NCBI GenBank assembly: GCA_017526445.1
Contig: JAFXRI010000016.1
Coordinates: 1-54,507 of the forward strand
Source of the DNA: Ruminococcus sp.
Lineage (GTDB): Bacteria; Bacillota; Clostridia; Oscillospirales; Ruminococcaceae
Reading direction: 5' to 3'
Length of the DNA stretch: 54,507 nt
Positions 41,626-50,061 of this stretch are shown piece after piece (the first letter of the stretch is position 1; each line of letters starts with the position of its first letter). Made by a program: the position numbers and the translations under genes. The notes below the pieces were generated by a model. That model searched no databases. It was not told the origin of the DNA and saw only the letters and a list, made by a program, of their open reading frames with translations.

Positions 41626-42993
41626 TTAGTCCTGAGCATCAGTCTCTTTCGCAGAGGCGCGTTTTTTGCGGTAAAACTCTTCCTTGTCGCTGTACATCGC
41701 CTGATCGGCCTGCTTGAAGGCCAGGCGGTAGGGCTTCTCACCGCCGCTGACGAAGACATCGGCTCCCTTTGAGAGAGAAAGCGGTTCGGGCAGAGAGCTT
41801 TCGCTGTTAAATCTGTCTATCACGCTGTCGAGCCTTTCAAGCTCACTGTTCATTTTCTCGAGTGTACAGTCCTCGACGATAGCGATAAACTCGTCGCCGC
41901 CTATACGGTAAACATTATCAGCACCGAACACTTCCTTTATACAGGAAGCGGCACCTATGATAAGCATATCGCCCAGTTCGTGGCCGTAATTATCGTTTAC
42001 GACCTTCAGGCCGTTGATATCGAAAACTGCGACAGCGAAGCAGATAGGCTCGCCTTCGATCCTGCGGTCAAATGAGCGCACAAGGTTGATATAGGCGGCC
42101 TTATTGTTTACGCCGGTCATTTCGTCCGTATAGGCCTGCGCGTTGACGAGCACGATATACCGCTTGAGGTCCTTCTGCATTATCTCTATATGCCGGGCGA
42201 GCTCGGAGATCTCGTCAGTGCGGTCGGCCTTTTCGGTCACTATATCCGCTCCTGCGGGGGACTCTTCACCGCTCTCGACAATAATGAGCTCATTAAGCTC
42301 CTTTACATTATCCGAAAGGCTGTTAAGCTCGGAATAAAGTAACCTGAATCTGTATCTCAGCCTGGATGACAGAGCAATGAGCAGCAGGGCTGCGATGACC
42401 GTAGTACCGGCTGTGATAGAAAAGACAGTCATAGTATGCTTATTGATCTGATCCTCATACCAATCGGCGCGGAAGTCGGAAGCCACGACACAAGTCACCT
42501 GTCCTGCACTGTTCTTCACGGGGGTATAGGAGCTGTAGAACCTGCCCCACTCGTCACTGTAAGGCTCCTCGTCAACAGCGGCACGGCCTTCCCAGGCTGT
42601 CTGGAGGGCTTCGGTATATTTTACAGGCTCCCCCGGCTCACCGGGATCGGGTTCCGAGGGATCGATCAGAAACACGAACTGATCTGCGGCATCTTTTCTT
42701 ACACAGTAGATATATGCAAGGCCGATACTGTCCTGAAAGCGTTTAAGCGTATCATAGACATACTGATAATAGGCCGCTCCCTTATCCTCGCCATCCAGGT
42801 ATTCAAGCTGATCGCCGTCAAGGAAAGAAGCTGCTGCGTTGGATACATCGAGCATACGATGATTTATAAGCTCCTTCATCGCGGACTTTGACTGCATTAT
42901 CAGCATAATACCCATAGCGGTGCTTGCAGCAACGGTCAGGATCAATATAATGATTATCGGGACAGTTATAAAACTGCGGCTGGTTCTGTGCAT
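41626..42993 (-). CDS. Membrane diguanylate cyclase with extracellular sensor
   Basis: A 455-residue signalling protein. It has an N-terminal membrane helix (about 9-33), an extracellular sensor of about 150 residues, a second helix at about 190-210, a short HAMP-like/coiled segment, and a GGDEF domain from about 285. The active-site motif YRIGGDEF is intact and DINGLKVVND provides a metal ligand, so cyclic di-GMP synthesis is expected. The inhibitory I-site (RxxD) is not seen before GGDEF. No EAL or PilZ gene is nearby. It is transcribed alone from its own promoter. Confidence 0.92.
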   Translation of the reverse strand: MHRTSRSFITVPIIIILILTVAASTAMGIMLIMQSKSAMKELINHRMLDVSNAAASFLDGDQLEYLDGEDKGAAYYQYVYDTLKRFQDSIGLAYIYCVRKDAADQFVFLIDPSEPDPGEPGEPVKYTEALQTAWEGRAAVDEEPYSDEWGRFYSSYTPVKNSAGQVTCVVASDFRADWYEDQINKHTMTVFSITAGTTVIAALLLIALSSRLRYRFRLLYSELNSLSDNVKELNELIIVESGEESPAGADIVTEKADRTDEISELARHIEIMQKDLKRYIVLVNAQAYTDEMTGVNNKAAYINLVRSFDRRIEGEPICFAVAVFDINGLKVVNDNYGHELGDMLIIGAASCIKEVFGADNVYRIGGDEFIAIVEDCTLEKMNSELERLDSVIDRFNSESSLPEPLSLSKGADVFVSGGEKPYRLAFKQADQAMYSDKEEFYRKKRASAKETDAQD

Positions 42994-43041
42994 CGCATCA
43001 CCGCTTTCAATGGCTGGAAAAACGTTTATACTTCATTTACA

Positions 43042-43070
43042 ATAATATCACAAAATCAAAGGTCTGTCAA
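43042..43070 (-). promoter_or_regulatory. Promoter of the GGDEF gene
   Basis: Minus-strand TTGACA (43065-43070) and TATTAT (43042-43047), 17-bp spacer. Confidence 0.72.
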
Positions 43071-43131
43071 GGATGAAAAAACATATATCAAGTATATTTC
43101 GGCTTCGGGAGCTGTTTTACAAGCACAGCAA

Positions 43132-43165
43132 AGCGCCCCCGGCACCGAAGCGGTGCGGGAGCGCT
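43132..43165 (-). terminator. Hairpin after the VWA protein gene
   Basis: Minus-strand long G+C stem (AGCGCTCCCGCACC paired with GGTGCCGGGGGCGCT, two mismatches) with a TTTG tail. It is probably a weak terminator. Confidence 0.5.
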
Positions 43166-43185
43166 GATAGAACCTGACTGTCAGA

Positions 43186-45507
43186 TCAATACTGCACGTC
43201 GGAGAAGCTGAGGCCGACCTGCTTGCCTTCATAAGTAGTGGAATACTCAAAGGCTGTGGAAGTCACCTGAGCCTTTCCGCTGCTGACCTTGCACAAAGCG
43301 ATAGGAGCGCGGGTGATATAGATCTCCTTGGTCTTTCCGGGATAGCTGCTGTCATATACCTGGAGGATATACTTACGGTGGGCAGTGGAATCCTGGATAA
43401 GGCCTATCGCATTGACGGTATGGCTGTCATCGATAGTTGTAACAACGGGGATGCCCTGAGCGAGGAGGGTCTTGAGGCGTTCAAAGCCTTCATCGCCGCC
43501 GGTGAGGTTGAACTCACTTCTTGCGTCGTTCCACTGCAGAGCGTTGAGGGTATGGAGCGCTGCAAACAGCTCACCCTCCCAGTCAGAATAGGTGCGCTTG
43601 ATCTTATCGAGGGAACCGGCCACGTCCAGCGAAAGGAGCTCGACCTTATCCCATTCGAGGCCGTTACCAGAAATGGGGAAGGTCATAGCCTTCCAGCCTG
43701 CGGCCTCGGCGATAGAAAGGATATCTTCCTTTACTTTCAGGGTAGTGTCGTCGCCGGAGAAGTCGATATAATTCTTGGCGTCGCCGTAATCACCTGAAAA
43801 GGCTGTGGTGATGAGCTTTGAAAGGGGCTCGCGGTTATTATACGTTTCCTCCAGCTTGGTGCCTGACATATCATAGCCGATAGCATCGTATTTCAGTCTG
43901 CTCTGATCATCGGGTTTGAAAGCAGAAAGCTTGGTCTTGACGTTGCCGAGATACCAGTCTCTTGCGAGGACAGCCATTCCGAAGTCAACGCCGGAGCTGC
44001 TGGTAGTACGGAAGTTGCGGAAGGAGAAGCCGTTTACATCGGGCTTGAAGCCGGTATTATAGAGCGAATAGCCCTCGATGGTATCGTCGTTGTTATTATA
44101 GCTGATGATGTCGAAGTTGAACGAGGTCTCGATCTGCTTATAAACATCGGACAGCGAGTCGGCATCTGCTGCGGAGTAATACTTTCCGTTCGTTTTTGAA
44201 GCGAGCTTCTGGAGCCAGCCGCGGTCGATCTCTCTGCCGAGGCCGACGGTCATAATGGTTATGCCCTTATCGGCTGCGAGCTTCTGCAGCTCTTCAAGAG
44301 ACTTGGGGTTCTGCTCATCAGACTCGCCGTCCGTAAGGAATACGATCATATCGCGGTAATTCTTGGATCTGTCCTCAGTAAACTCGGCAATGCACTTTTC
44401 AAGAGCCGACTGGCTGTGCGTGCCGTTGAAATTCTCCTTGCGTGTTCTGATGCTGGCAAGGGCGCTCTCCAGCTTGCTCTTATCAGATGTAAAGTCCTGG
44501 AGCTTGGTATAATCAGCGGTGAACTTGGCGATAAGGAAGCTGTAATCTCCCTGCAGCCTGCCGATAAGGTCATTTGCAAAGTCGATACGCTTGAAATCCA
44601 CGTCATAGCCGGTGTACTCGGCATACATAGAGCCGGAGTTGTCGATAAGGAAGGCGACGCGAGTCGAAGGCTCGGAATTTGCGATCCTTTCCACGCCCAC
44701 GAGGTATATGCCCAGCTTGTCGATATCAGCCGATACTGTGCTGCTGGAGCTGTTGGGCGTTGAGGAGATCTTTTCATACGAATGCTCCTCACTGTTGAAG
44801 CGGAGCACGGTAACGTCGTCGATCTTTGCGCCGAGCTTATCCAGCTTTGCCTTATCTATCTTGAAGGAAAGGCTGAGCTTATCAAACGAGAAATCGCTGT
44901 ATATGTCATATGCCTTTGAAAGGATACCGGAATTGGTATTGATGCTCATAAGATTGAGCTCTTCAAGCGTAAGGTCTGCCACATTGGGTGAACCGGAGAT
45001 AGTTGCTGTGACCTCTTCAAAAGTACGCTCGATAGTTACCTTTCTCTGAGAATCCTCAACGAAGCCGTCGCTGGACTTTTTCATAGGATCGGTGCCGGAC
45101 ATAAGCTCATAGCCGTCGAGCATACCGTCTTTATCCGTATCAGGTTCGAGAGGATCTGTCCCGAGCTGCTTCTCATCGCCGTCGGATATACCGTCGCCGT
45201 CGGTATCCTCATTCTGTATCTTGGTACCTCCCTGGTCCTCACCGGAGTTGAAGATGCCGTCATTGTCCCAGTCGCCGGTCTCGAGAAATTCAGCCTGCTT
45301 ATAGGTCGAGGTCACATCTATCTGCGAGACGATAGCCTTGGCCTTTTCTTCCCTGCTGTTCTTATTGACCTGTATCGACGTTATGATCACCACCACGACT
45401 GTGATGGCAAGCAGAATGAACAACAGCATAAAAAGCTTTTTACGGTTGCTCACTTTTCGGTTTCTCTTCAGGCTGAGAGCCTCAGCCGCGGACATTTTTT
45501 CTGCCAT
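43186..45507 (-). CDS. VWA-domain surface protein with calcium-binding (TSP3-like) repeats
   Basis: A 773-residue membrane-anchored extracellular protein. It has a basic cytoplasmic N-terminus, one membrane helix (about 25-47), then three DxDxDG calcium repeats at about 80-135 (DWDNDGIFNSGED, DTDGDGISDGDE, DTDKDGMLDGYE). A beta-rich region follows, then a von Willebrand A domain with a complete MIDAS start FLIDNSGSM (about 287) and LTDGESDE. The last 200 residues hold a segment (IPVVTTIDDSHTVNAIGL..VYDSSYPG) that resembles the His/Asp half of papain-like C39 domains, but I see no matching N-terminal Cys. An adhesion or protein-binding role is likely. The partner is unknown. Confidence 0.85.
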   Translation of the reverse strand: MAEKMSAAEALSLKRNRKVSNRKKLFMLLFILLAITVVVVIITSIQVNKNSREEKAKAIVSQIDVTSTYKQAEFLETGDWDNDGIFNSGEDQGGTKIQNEDTDGDGISDGDEKQLGTDPLEPDTDKDGMLDGYELMSGTDPMKKSSDGFVEDSQRKVTIERTFEEVTATISGSPNVADLTLEELNLMSINTNSGILSKAYDIYSDFSFDKLSLSFKIDKAKLDKLGAKIDDVTVLRFNSEEHSYEKISSTPNSSSSTVSADIDKLGIYLVGVERIANSEPSTRVAFLIDNSGSMYAEYTGYDVDFKRIDFANDLIGRLQGDYSFLIAKFTADYTKLQDFTSDKSKLESALASIRTRKENFNGTHSQSALEKCIAEFTEDRSKNYRDMIVFLTDGESDEQNPKSLEELQKLAADKGITIMTVGLGREIDRGWLQKLASKTNGKYYSAADADSLSDVYKQIETSFNFDIISYNNNDDTIEGYSLYNTGFKPDVNGFSFRNFRTTSSSGVDFGMAVLARDWYLGNVKTKLSAFKPDDQSRLKYDAIGYDMSGTKLEETYNNREPLSKLITTAFSGDYGDAKNYIDFSGDDTTLKVKEDILSIAEAAGWKAMTFPISGNGLEWDKVELLSLDVAGSLDKIKRTYSDWEGELFAALHTLNALQWNDARSEFNLTGGDEGFERLKTLLAQGIPVVTTIDDSHTVNAIGLIQDSTAHRKYILQVYDSSYPGKTKEIYITRAPIALCKVSSGKAQVTSTAFEYSTTYEGKQVGLSFSDVQY

Positions 45508-45540
45508 TAACAAGACATTCCTTTCAGAGTTTCATATTTA

Positions 45541-45561
45541 TGTCAAGCGGGATGCTTGACA
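45541..45561 (-). promoter_or_regulatory. Inverted repeat in the VWA gene leader
   Basis: Perfect 8-bp arms, TGTCAAGC and GCTTGACA, around a 5-nt centre, between the promoter and the ribosome site of the VWA gene. It could be an operator or an mRNA hairpin. Confidence 0.5.
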
Positions 45562-45587
45562 GTCAGTACTGTTAGATCTATACTTAA

Positions 45588-45616
45588 ATTTTATCATAAA
45601 CGTTAATATTTTTCAA
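45588..45616 (-). promoter_or_regulatory. Promoter of the VWA protein gene
   Basis: Minus-strand TTGAAA (45611-45616) and TAAAAT (45588-45593) with a 17-bp spacer. Confidence 0.6.
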
Positions 45617-45648
45617 TATCGAAAGTGTGAATTTTATATAAATCCAAC

Positions 45649-45679
45649 AAAAAACGGTCCCTCAGTTCTTCAGGAGCCG
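45649..45679 (-). terminator. Possible terminator of the amidohydrolase gene
   Basis: Minus-strand imperfect stem CGGCTCCT / AGGGACCG running into six T residues. The stem overlaps the stop codon. Confidence 0.45.
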
Positions 45680-46453
45680 ACAGGCATTGCCAAAAAAGAT
45701 AAGGTCTTTTTCGTCATCCGTAAGGGGCAGAGAGCATATCTTCTGTTTCGTTGCGGCAGAACTTGCCCAGGGGCAGTCGCTGGCAAACAGGACACGGTCG
45801 GCGCCGTGCTTCCTTATCATTTTAAGGAGCAGGCTGTCGGGGATATGGAGCGAATAGGCCGTATCAAGGTATATCTCCCCGTCTGTGCCGCAGATGTGAT
45901 CGAGAGACTCCTGCCAATGCTCGTTGCCGCCCAAATGCGCGAGGATGAGTTTCAGGTGCTTATGTCTTTTTATCATCGAGGCGGCTGCTTCGGGGAGGCA
46001 GTGGATACGCTCCGGAGAATAGGGATCGTATCCGGCGTGTACCGTGACGGGCAGGCCTATCCTTTCAAACTCATCAAACATAGGGTCAAGCCTTTTCTCG
46101 TCAATGAAAAAGCCCTGATAGTCTGGGTGGAGCTTGAATCCGTGCAGCCCGATGGAGACTGCGCGGTGCATCTCCTCAAACAGGACGTCCGAATCGGGGT
46201 GGACGGTCCCGAAGCTTATTATCCTTCCGCCGTCAAGGCCGGCGGCCCAGTTGTTGATCTTCTGCTGCTGAGCAGGCTTTGTGGCTATGGGAAGGAGCAC
46301 GGCCGAATCGACTCCCCACTCGTCAAATCTGGCAAGAGCCTGTGAAACGGTACCGTCTGTCAGCGCAGTCTCGTGACAGTTATCTTCAAGACTGCCGATA
46401 GCCCGCGGCGCGAGCTCATCAGGAAAAGCGTGAAAATGAAAATCTATCAGCAT
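45662..46453 (-). CDS. Amidohydrolase 2-family metal-dependent hydrolase
   Basis: A 263-residue TIM-barrel hydrolase of the ACMSD/amidohydrolase-2 group. The metal-binding DFHFH motif is at residues 4-8, followed by GFKLHPDYQGF, TVHAG, LILAHLGG and the C-terminal FASDCPW carrying the conserved Asp. These enzymes act on decarboxylation or C-N/C-O hydrolysis of small ring compounds; the substrate cannot be named. It is a single-gene unit with GAGG before the ATG and its own promoter, next to copy 3 of the mobile element. Confidence 0.88.
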   Translation of the reverse strand: MLIDFHFHAFPDELAPRAIGSLEDNCHETALTDGTVSQALARFDEWGVDSAVLLPIATKPAQQQKINNWAAGLDGGRIISFGTVHPDSDVLFEEMHRAVSIGLHGFKLHPDYQGFFIDEKRLDPMFDEFERIGLPVTVHAGYDPYSPERIHCLPEAAASMIKRHKHLKLILAHLGGNEHWQESLDHICGTDGEIYLDTAYSLHIPDSLLLKMIRKHGADRVLFASDCPWASSAATKQKICSLPLTDDEKDLIFFGNACRLLKN

Positions 46454-46494
46454 TAGGCACCTCTGTTAAAAAAATTTATTATTCACACCGGTCT

Positions 46495-46523
46495 ATTATA
46501 ACATATCATTCCTGAAATTTCAA
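46495..46523 (-). promoter_or_regulatory. Promoter of the amidohydrolase gene
   Basis: Minus-strand TTGAAA (46518-46523) and TATAAT (46495-46500), 17-bp spacer. The -35 box is only 8 bp from the target duplication of mobile-element copy 3. Confidence 0.77.
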
Positions 46524-46535
46524 GCACATTTTTAA

Positions 46536-46746
46536 GGCAATACCGCACAACCCCTGTGCGTCAGATCGTGCGCAAGCTCAATAAAGTTGAGCTGAGATTT
46601 TTCGTCAGAGTGCATAAATTTGACGCAGGCGGGCGAGCGAAGACCAATTCGCTTTTCGCCCGTCAAGGAAAATTTGTGTGCTATGACGGAAAATATGCAA
46701 GCAGATGACGTGCAGAGGCGCAAGCCGCGGGTTGTGCGGTGTTGCC
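46536..46746 (+). mobile_element. MITE-like element, copy 3 (complete reference copy)
   Basis: A 211-bp element. The 18-bp terminal inverted repeats are GGCAATACCGCACAACCC and its complement, with one mismatch. TTAA directly flanks both ends (46532-46535 and 46747-46750), a 4-bp target duplication. Inside are the AGCTCAA/TTGAGCT hairpin (missing from copy 2) and the GGGCG..CGCCC stem-loop. Short open frames inside are not gene-like. It fills most of the gene-free stretch 46454-46994; the rest holds the divergent amidohydrolase and wzz promoters. Confidence 0.9.
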
Positions 46747-46919
46747 TTAATATATTTATCACAAGCATATCCCTCCGGCAGCTTCCGGGAAGGGGCAGAG
46801 GGTACCAGGAAAAGACTGTTTATCCTTTATTTTCATTTGATTTACATATGCGATAAATTGCAAGGCGCTTTTTTATTAATCTTTGTTTGTTTTTTAGCTG
46901 CATCTGCCGAAAAATGTCA

Positions 46920-46948
46920 TTGACAATATCACTGAAATGGTATATAAT
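46920..46948 (+). promoter_or_regulatory. Promoter of the Wzz-like / tyrosine kinase operon
   Basis: TTGACA (46920-46925) and TATAAT (46943-46948) with a 17-bp spacer. Confidence 0.88.
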
Positions 46949-46994
46949 TAAATTTGGAATGTTTTGTTCAAAATCATTTGAAAGGACTGTTTAA

Positions 46995-47774
46995 ATGGAA
47001 AAACAGGAACAAGAGATCAACCTTGCGGAAATATTCTTTCTGCTGCTTTCCAGGATAAAGTTCATAATCATACTCACTGTGCTTGGCGGAGGTGCGCTTT
47101 TCTGCTATGCGAAATTCTGGCTGCCGGTGCAGTACACCTCATCAGTTTCCATCTATGTAAAGAACAATGACGAGGCAGGCGTTCAGGGCGGTGTCACCGC
47201 ATCTGACCTTACTGCTGCAAAGAGCCTTGCTTCCACCTATATCGTTATCCTCGATGACGATGTGATGTACGACAAGGTGTCGGAAATGCTGCTCTCGGCA
47301 TACGGTGCGGATCAGATGAAAAACTTCTTCACAATCAAGAAGGACGACAACGGCAAGGAGTATATCCCTGCTTCTCAGATAAGATCCAAGGTAAGCGCTT
47401 CCGCGGTGAACAATACCGAGGTCGTTAAGATCAGCGCAGTTACCACGGACCCCCAGTTATCTGCCGATATCTGCAATGATATCGCTGAGTATGCGAAGAC
47501 ACTGCTCATTCAGGTGACACACGCCGGTTCGGTCGAGACGATCGGTTCTGCAAAGGTGCCCACCTCGGCATCGGGTCCCAGCGTCAAGAGATATACCGTT
47601 ATCGGTGCGCTGATCGGAATGGTGATCGCTGCGGCTGTAGTCATCATCGGCAAGCTGCTCGACAACTGCATCAACAGCGCTGAGGATATCAAGCAGAAAT
47701 TCGGCATACCCGTTCTCGGAGAGATACCCGACCTTGATATAGATAACAGGGAGGCTTCCAAGTATGAGTATTAA
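46995..47774 (+). CDS. Wzz/CpsC-like polysaccharide co-polymerase
   Basis: A 259-residue membrane protein that works with the tyrosine kinase encoded next to control length or export of a surface polysaccharide. It has membrane helices at about 22-43 and 198-221 flanking an extracellular helical domain, and the Wzz-type C-terminal Pro-rich segment (PTSASGPS) before TM2. The short cytoplasmic tail after TM2 is where CpsC-type proteins activate their kinase. The start follows AAGGAC. The kinase gene overlaps its end by 11 nt. Confidence 0.93.
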   Translation: MEKQEQEINLAEIFFLLLSRIKFIIILTVLGGGALFCYAKFWLPVQYTSSVSIYVKNNDEAGVQGGVTASDLTAAKSLASTYIVILDDDVMYDKVSEMLLSAYGADQMKNFFTIKKDDNGKEYIPASQIRSKVSASAVNNTEVVKISAVTTDPQLSADICNDIAEYAKTLLIQVTHAGSVETIGSAKVPTSASGPSVKRYTVIGALIGMVIAAAVVIIGKLLDNCINSAEDIKQKFGIPVLGEIPDLDIDNREASKYEY

Positions 47775-48621
47775 AAGACTTTTCAGGAAAAAGGACCATA
47801 CTCCGAGCTCAAAGATAAAGAGAACGACTATGCTCGACAAGGACTTCCCTTTTGCAGTCACCGAAGCCTTCAAAGCGCTGAGAACGAATATTATGTTCGC
47901 GCTTTCCACGAGAAAATCGAAGATCATCGCCGTTTCATCGGCGCTGCCTTCAGAGGGTAAATCAACTATCGCCGCGAACCTGGCCATCACTTTTGCTCAG
48001 ACCGATTCAAAGGTGCTGTTTATCGACGCCGACCTCAGAAAGCCTGTTGCTCACCGCACATTTGATCTGCAGAACAAGCTGGGGCTTTCCACACTGCTGG
48101 GCGGTATCGACTCATTCAGAGAGGTGCTCAATTCTCAGGTAACAGAGGGACTTGACGTTATTACCAGCGGTCCTATCCCTCCCAACCCCTCCGAGATGCT
48201 CGGAAGCGAGAATATGAAGGTGCTTCTTGAAAAGCTCACCGAGTTCTATGATTATATCATTATCGATACACCTCCCATAAATATCGTATCGGATACACTT
48301 AATATGCTCCCCTTCCTGGCAGGCGTTGTGCTCGTCGCAAGGCAGGGCGTTACCCCGAACGATGCTTTTGAGGAAGCTGTAAATGCTATCAAGTTCGCCG
48401 ACGGACATATCCTCGGTGCTATCATGGGCAGAGTGCAGACTCTCGGCAAGGTAGGCTACAAGAAGAATTACAGGTACAGCCGCTACTCCAAGTACGGCTA
48501 TTCCAAGTATGGCTACAAGTATGGCGGAAGCTACGGCTACGGTTATGGCTATGGCTATGGTTATGGCTACGGTGAGAGCCATAACTCGGAAAAGTCCGAA
48601 AAGGAAGAAAAAAAAGATTGA
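47764..48621 (+). CDS. BY-type tyrosine kinase (CpsD-like) with an extreme Tyr/Gly tail
   Basis: A 285-residue cytoplasmic bacterial tyrosine kinase. Walker A is LPSEGKST (about 62-69), Walker A' is VLFIDADLRKP (about 83-93) and Walker B is YIIIDTPP (about 163-170). The C-terminus carries about 16 Tyr within roughly 40 residues, first in YRYSRYSKYG units, then an alternating Tyr-Gly stretch of seven units, then a charged Glu/Lys tail. The Tyr cluster is the autophosphorylation site in this family, but four to seven tyrosines are usual. GGAGG within the upstream gene precedes the ATG. No glycosyltransferase, Wzx or Wzy gene follows. Confidence 0.94.
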   Translation: MSIKRLFRKKDHTPSSKIKRTTMLDKDFPFAVTEAFKALRTNIMFALSTRKSKIIAVSSALPSEGKSTIAANLAITFAQTDSKVLFIDADLRKPVAHRTFDLQNKLGLSTLLGGIDSFREVLNSQVTEGLDVITSGPIPPNPSEMLGSENMKVLLEKLTEFYDYIIIDTPPINIVSDTLNMLPFLAGVVLVARQGVTPNDAFEEAVNAIKFADGHILGAIMGRVQTLGKVGYKKNYRYSRYSKYGYSKYGYKYGGSYGYGYGYGYGYGYGESHNSEKSEKEEKKD

Positions 48622-48723
48622 CACCGAAGGAGGTGAGAGGTCTGCCTCTTGCCTCTTTTTAGGTAACTGACCGCTATGCGGACAACGATCATAACGATCA
48701 TAACGATTATCCGGAGGGATATT

Positions 48724-49590
48724 ATGCTGAAAACTATGACCAACGGGATACTTACCGTTTCTGCCGACACGGCGGGTGCTGAACTCCATTCAATCTCTAT
48801 GGGAGGAACAGAATACCTCTGGCAGTGCGGCGACGCCTGGAGACGCTATGCCCCTGTGCTGTTCCCGTTCATATGCTCGCCCGGGAACAAGAGCTACCGC
48901 GCTGACGGAAAGGAATACATTATGCCCACGAACCACGGCTTCGCCAGGGACAGCGAGTTTGAATGTCTCCCGGACAGCGACGGGACTATGAGCTTTCTGC
49001 TCTCATCTGACGAGGCGACAAAGAAGGTCTATCCCTACGACTTCGAGCTGAAAGTATCTTACTGCTTCGACAGTCAGGACAGCAGCACTTTGAGAGTCAT
49101 AAACGAAGTGAAAAACACCGGAGACAGGCAGATGTACTTCTATCTCGGAGGTCATCCGGCGTTCAACTGCCCTCTTGAGGAGGGGCTGGGATTTGACGAC
49201 TACTATGTTGAGTACAGCGAGCCGGAAACGATCGTACAGGTATGGAACGGCACGCGCACGGTGATCGAGAACAGCAGAAAGCTCAGTCTGACAAGGGCGC
49301 TGTTCGATAACGACGTGGTGATGAAGGATGCTCCCCGCTCCGACAGCGTGACTCTGAAGAGCAGCAAGGGCTCAAAGGGTGTAACGCTCAGCTGGGACGA
49401 CACCCTCGGATGCATAGCAGTATGGTCCCCCACCGGGAATGACGATGCGAAGTTCGTATGCCTTGAACCCTGGACATCCGTTCCGGTATATGAGGATGAC
49501 GGCTGCCCCGACATCGAGGAGAAGAAACACGCTGTTAAGCTCGGCGCAGGCTGCAGCTTTACGTTTGAGTATAAGATAAAGGTGTTCTGA
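48724..49590 (+). CDS. Aldose 1-epimerase family protein (LacX-like)
   Basis: A 288-residue galactose-mutarotase-fold protein. The catalytic His is in [10 protein letters not shown] and the catalytic Glu in VCLEPWTS near the C-terminus; an N-terminal [12 protein letters not shown] segment is typical of the LacX-like branch. It interconverts sugar anomers; the natural sugar is not known. The ATG follows GGAGG; sixteen more in-frame codons upstream would run through a threefold 9-bp repeat (ACGATCATA type, about 48684-48711) and are rejected. dtd follows after one base. Confidence 0.9.
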   Translation: MLKTMTNGILTVSADTAGAELHSISMGGTEYLWQCGDAWRRYAPVLFPFICSPGNKSYRADGKEYIMPTNHGFARDSEFECLPDSDGTMSFLLSSDEATKKVYPYDFELKVSYCFDSQDSSTLRVINEVKNTGDRQMYFYLGGHPAFNCPLEEGLGFDDYYVEYSEPETIVQVWNGTRTVIENSRKLSLTRALFDNDVVMKDAPRSDSVTLKSSKGSKGVTLSWDDTLGCIAVWSPTGNDDAKFVCLEPWTSVPVYEDDGCPDIEEKKHAVKLGAGCSFTFEYKIKVF

Positions 49591-49591
49591 T

Positions 49592-50050
49592 ATGAGAGCA
49601 GTGATCCAAAGAGTTACAAGCGCTTCCGTCACTGCCGACGGTGTGCTCACCGGCGAGATAGGCAAGGGTCTGATGATCCTGTTCGGTGCGGCGGAGGGAG
49701 ATACTCTCAAAGAATGCGAACGCCTTGCCGAAAAGATCTCAAAGCTCCGCATATTCGAGGACGAAAACGGCAAGACCAATCTCTCGATAAACGATATCGG
49801 CGGCGATGCGCTGGTAGTTTCACAGTTCACTCTGCTGGCCGACTGCCATAAGGGCAACAGGCCGAGCTTTATAAAGGCCGGACCTCCCGACTCAGCAAAT
49901 GTGCTTTACGGCTCCTTCTGCGGGATGCTCGGAGAAATGATCGGCGGCAAGGTCGCCAGGGGAGTATTCGGAGCAGATATGAAAGTATCCCTCGTAAATG
50001 ACGGGCCGTTCACTATCGTGCTTGACTGTATCGACGGAAACATATTATAA
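49592..50050 (+). CDS. dtd: D-aminoacyl-tRNA deacylase
   Basis: Removes D-amino acids (and glycine mischarged on tRNA-Ala) from tRNA. The 152-residue length is standard. The cross-subunit active-site motifs SQFTLLA and NDGPFT are intact, as is the N-terminal [13 protein letters not shown]. The enzyme is a cytoplasmic homodimer. The start lies one base after the epimerase stop, with the ribosome site AAAGGTG inside that gene. Confidence 0.97.
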   Translation: MRAVIQRVTSASVTADGVLTGEIGKGLMILFGAAEGDTLKECERLAEKISKLRIFEDENGKTNLSINDIGGDALVVSQFTLLADCHKGNRPSFIKAGPPDSANVLYGSFCGMLGEMIGGKVARGVFGADMKVSLVNDGPFTIVLDCIDGNIL

Positions 50051-50061
50051 CGGAGGGCAAT

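Noticed and set aside
45100-45290. Dockerin domain in the VWA protein
   Set aside because: The DxDxDG repeats are three in a row with thrombospondin-type spacing, and the paired F-helix pattern of a dockerin is missing.
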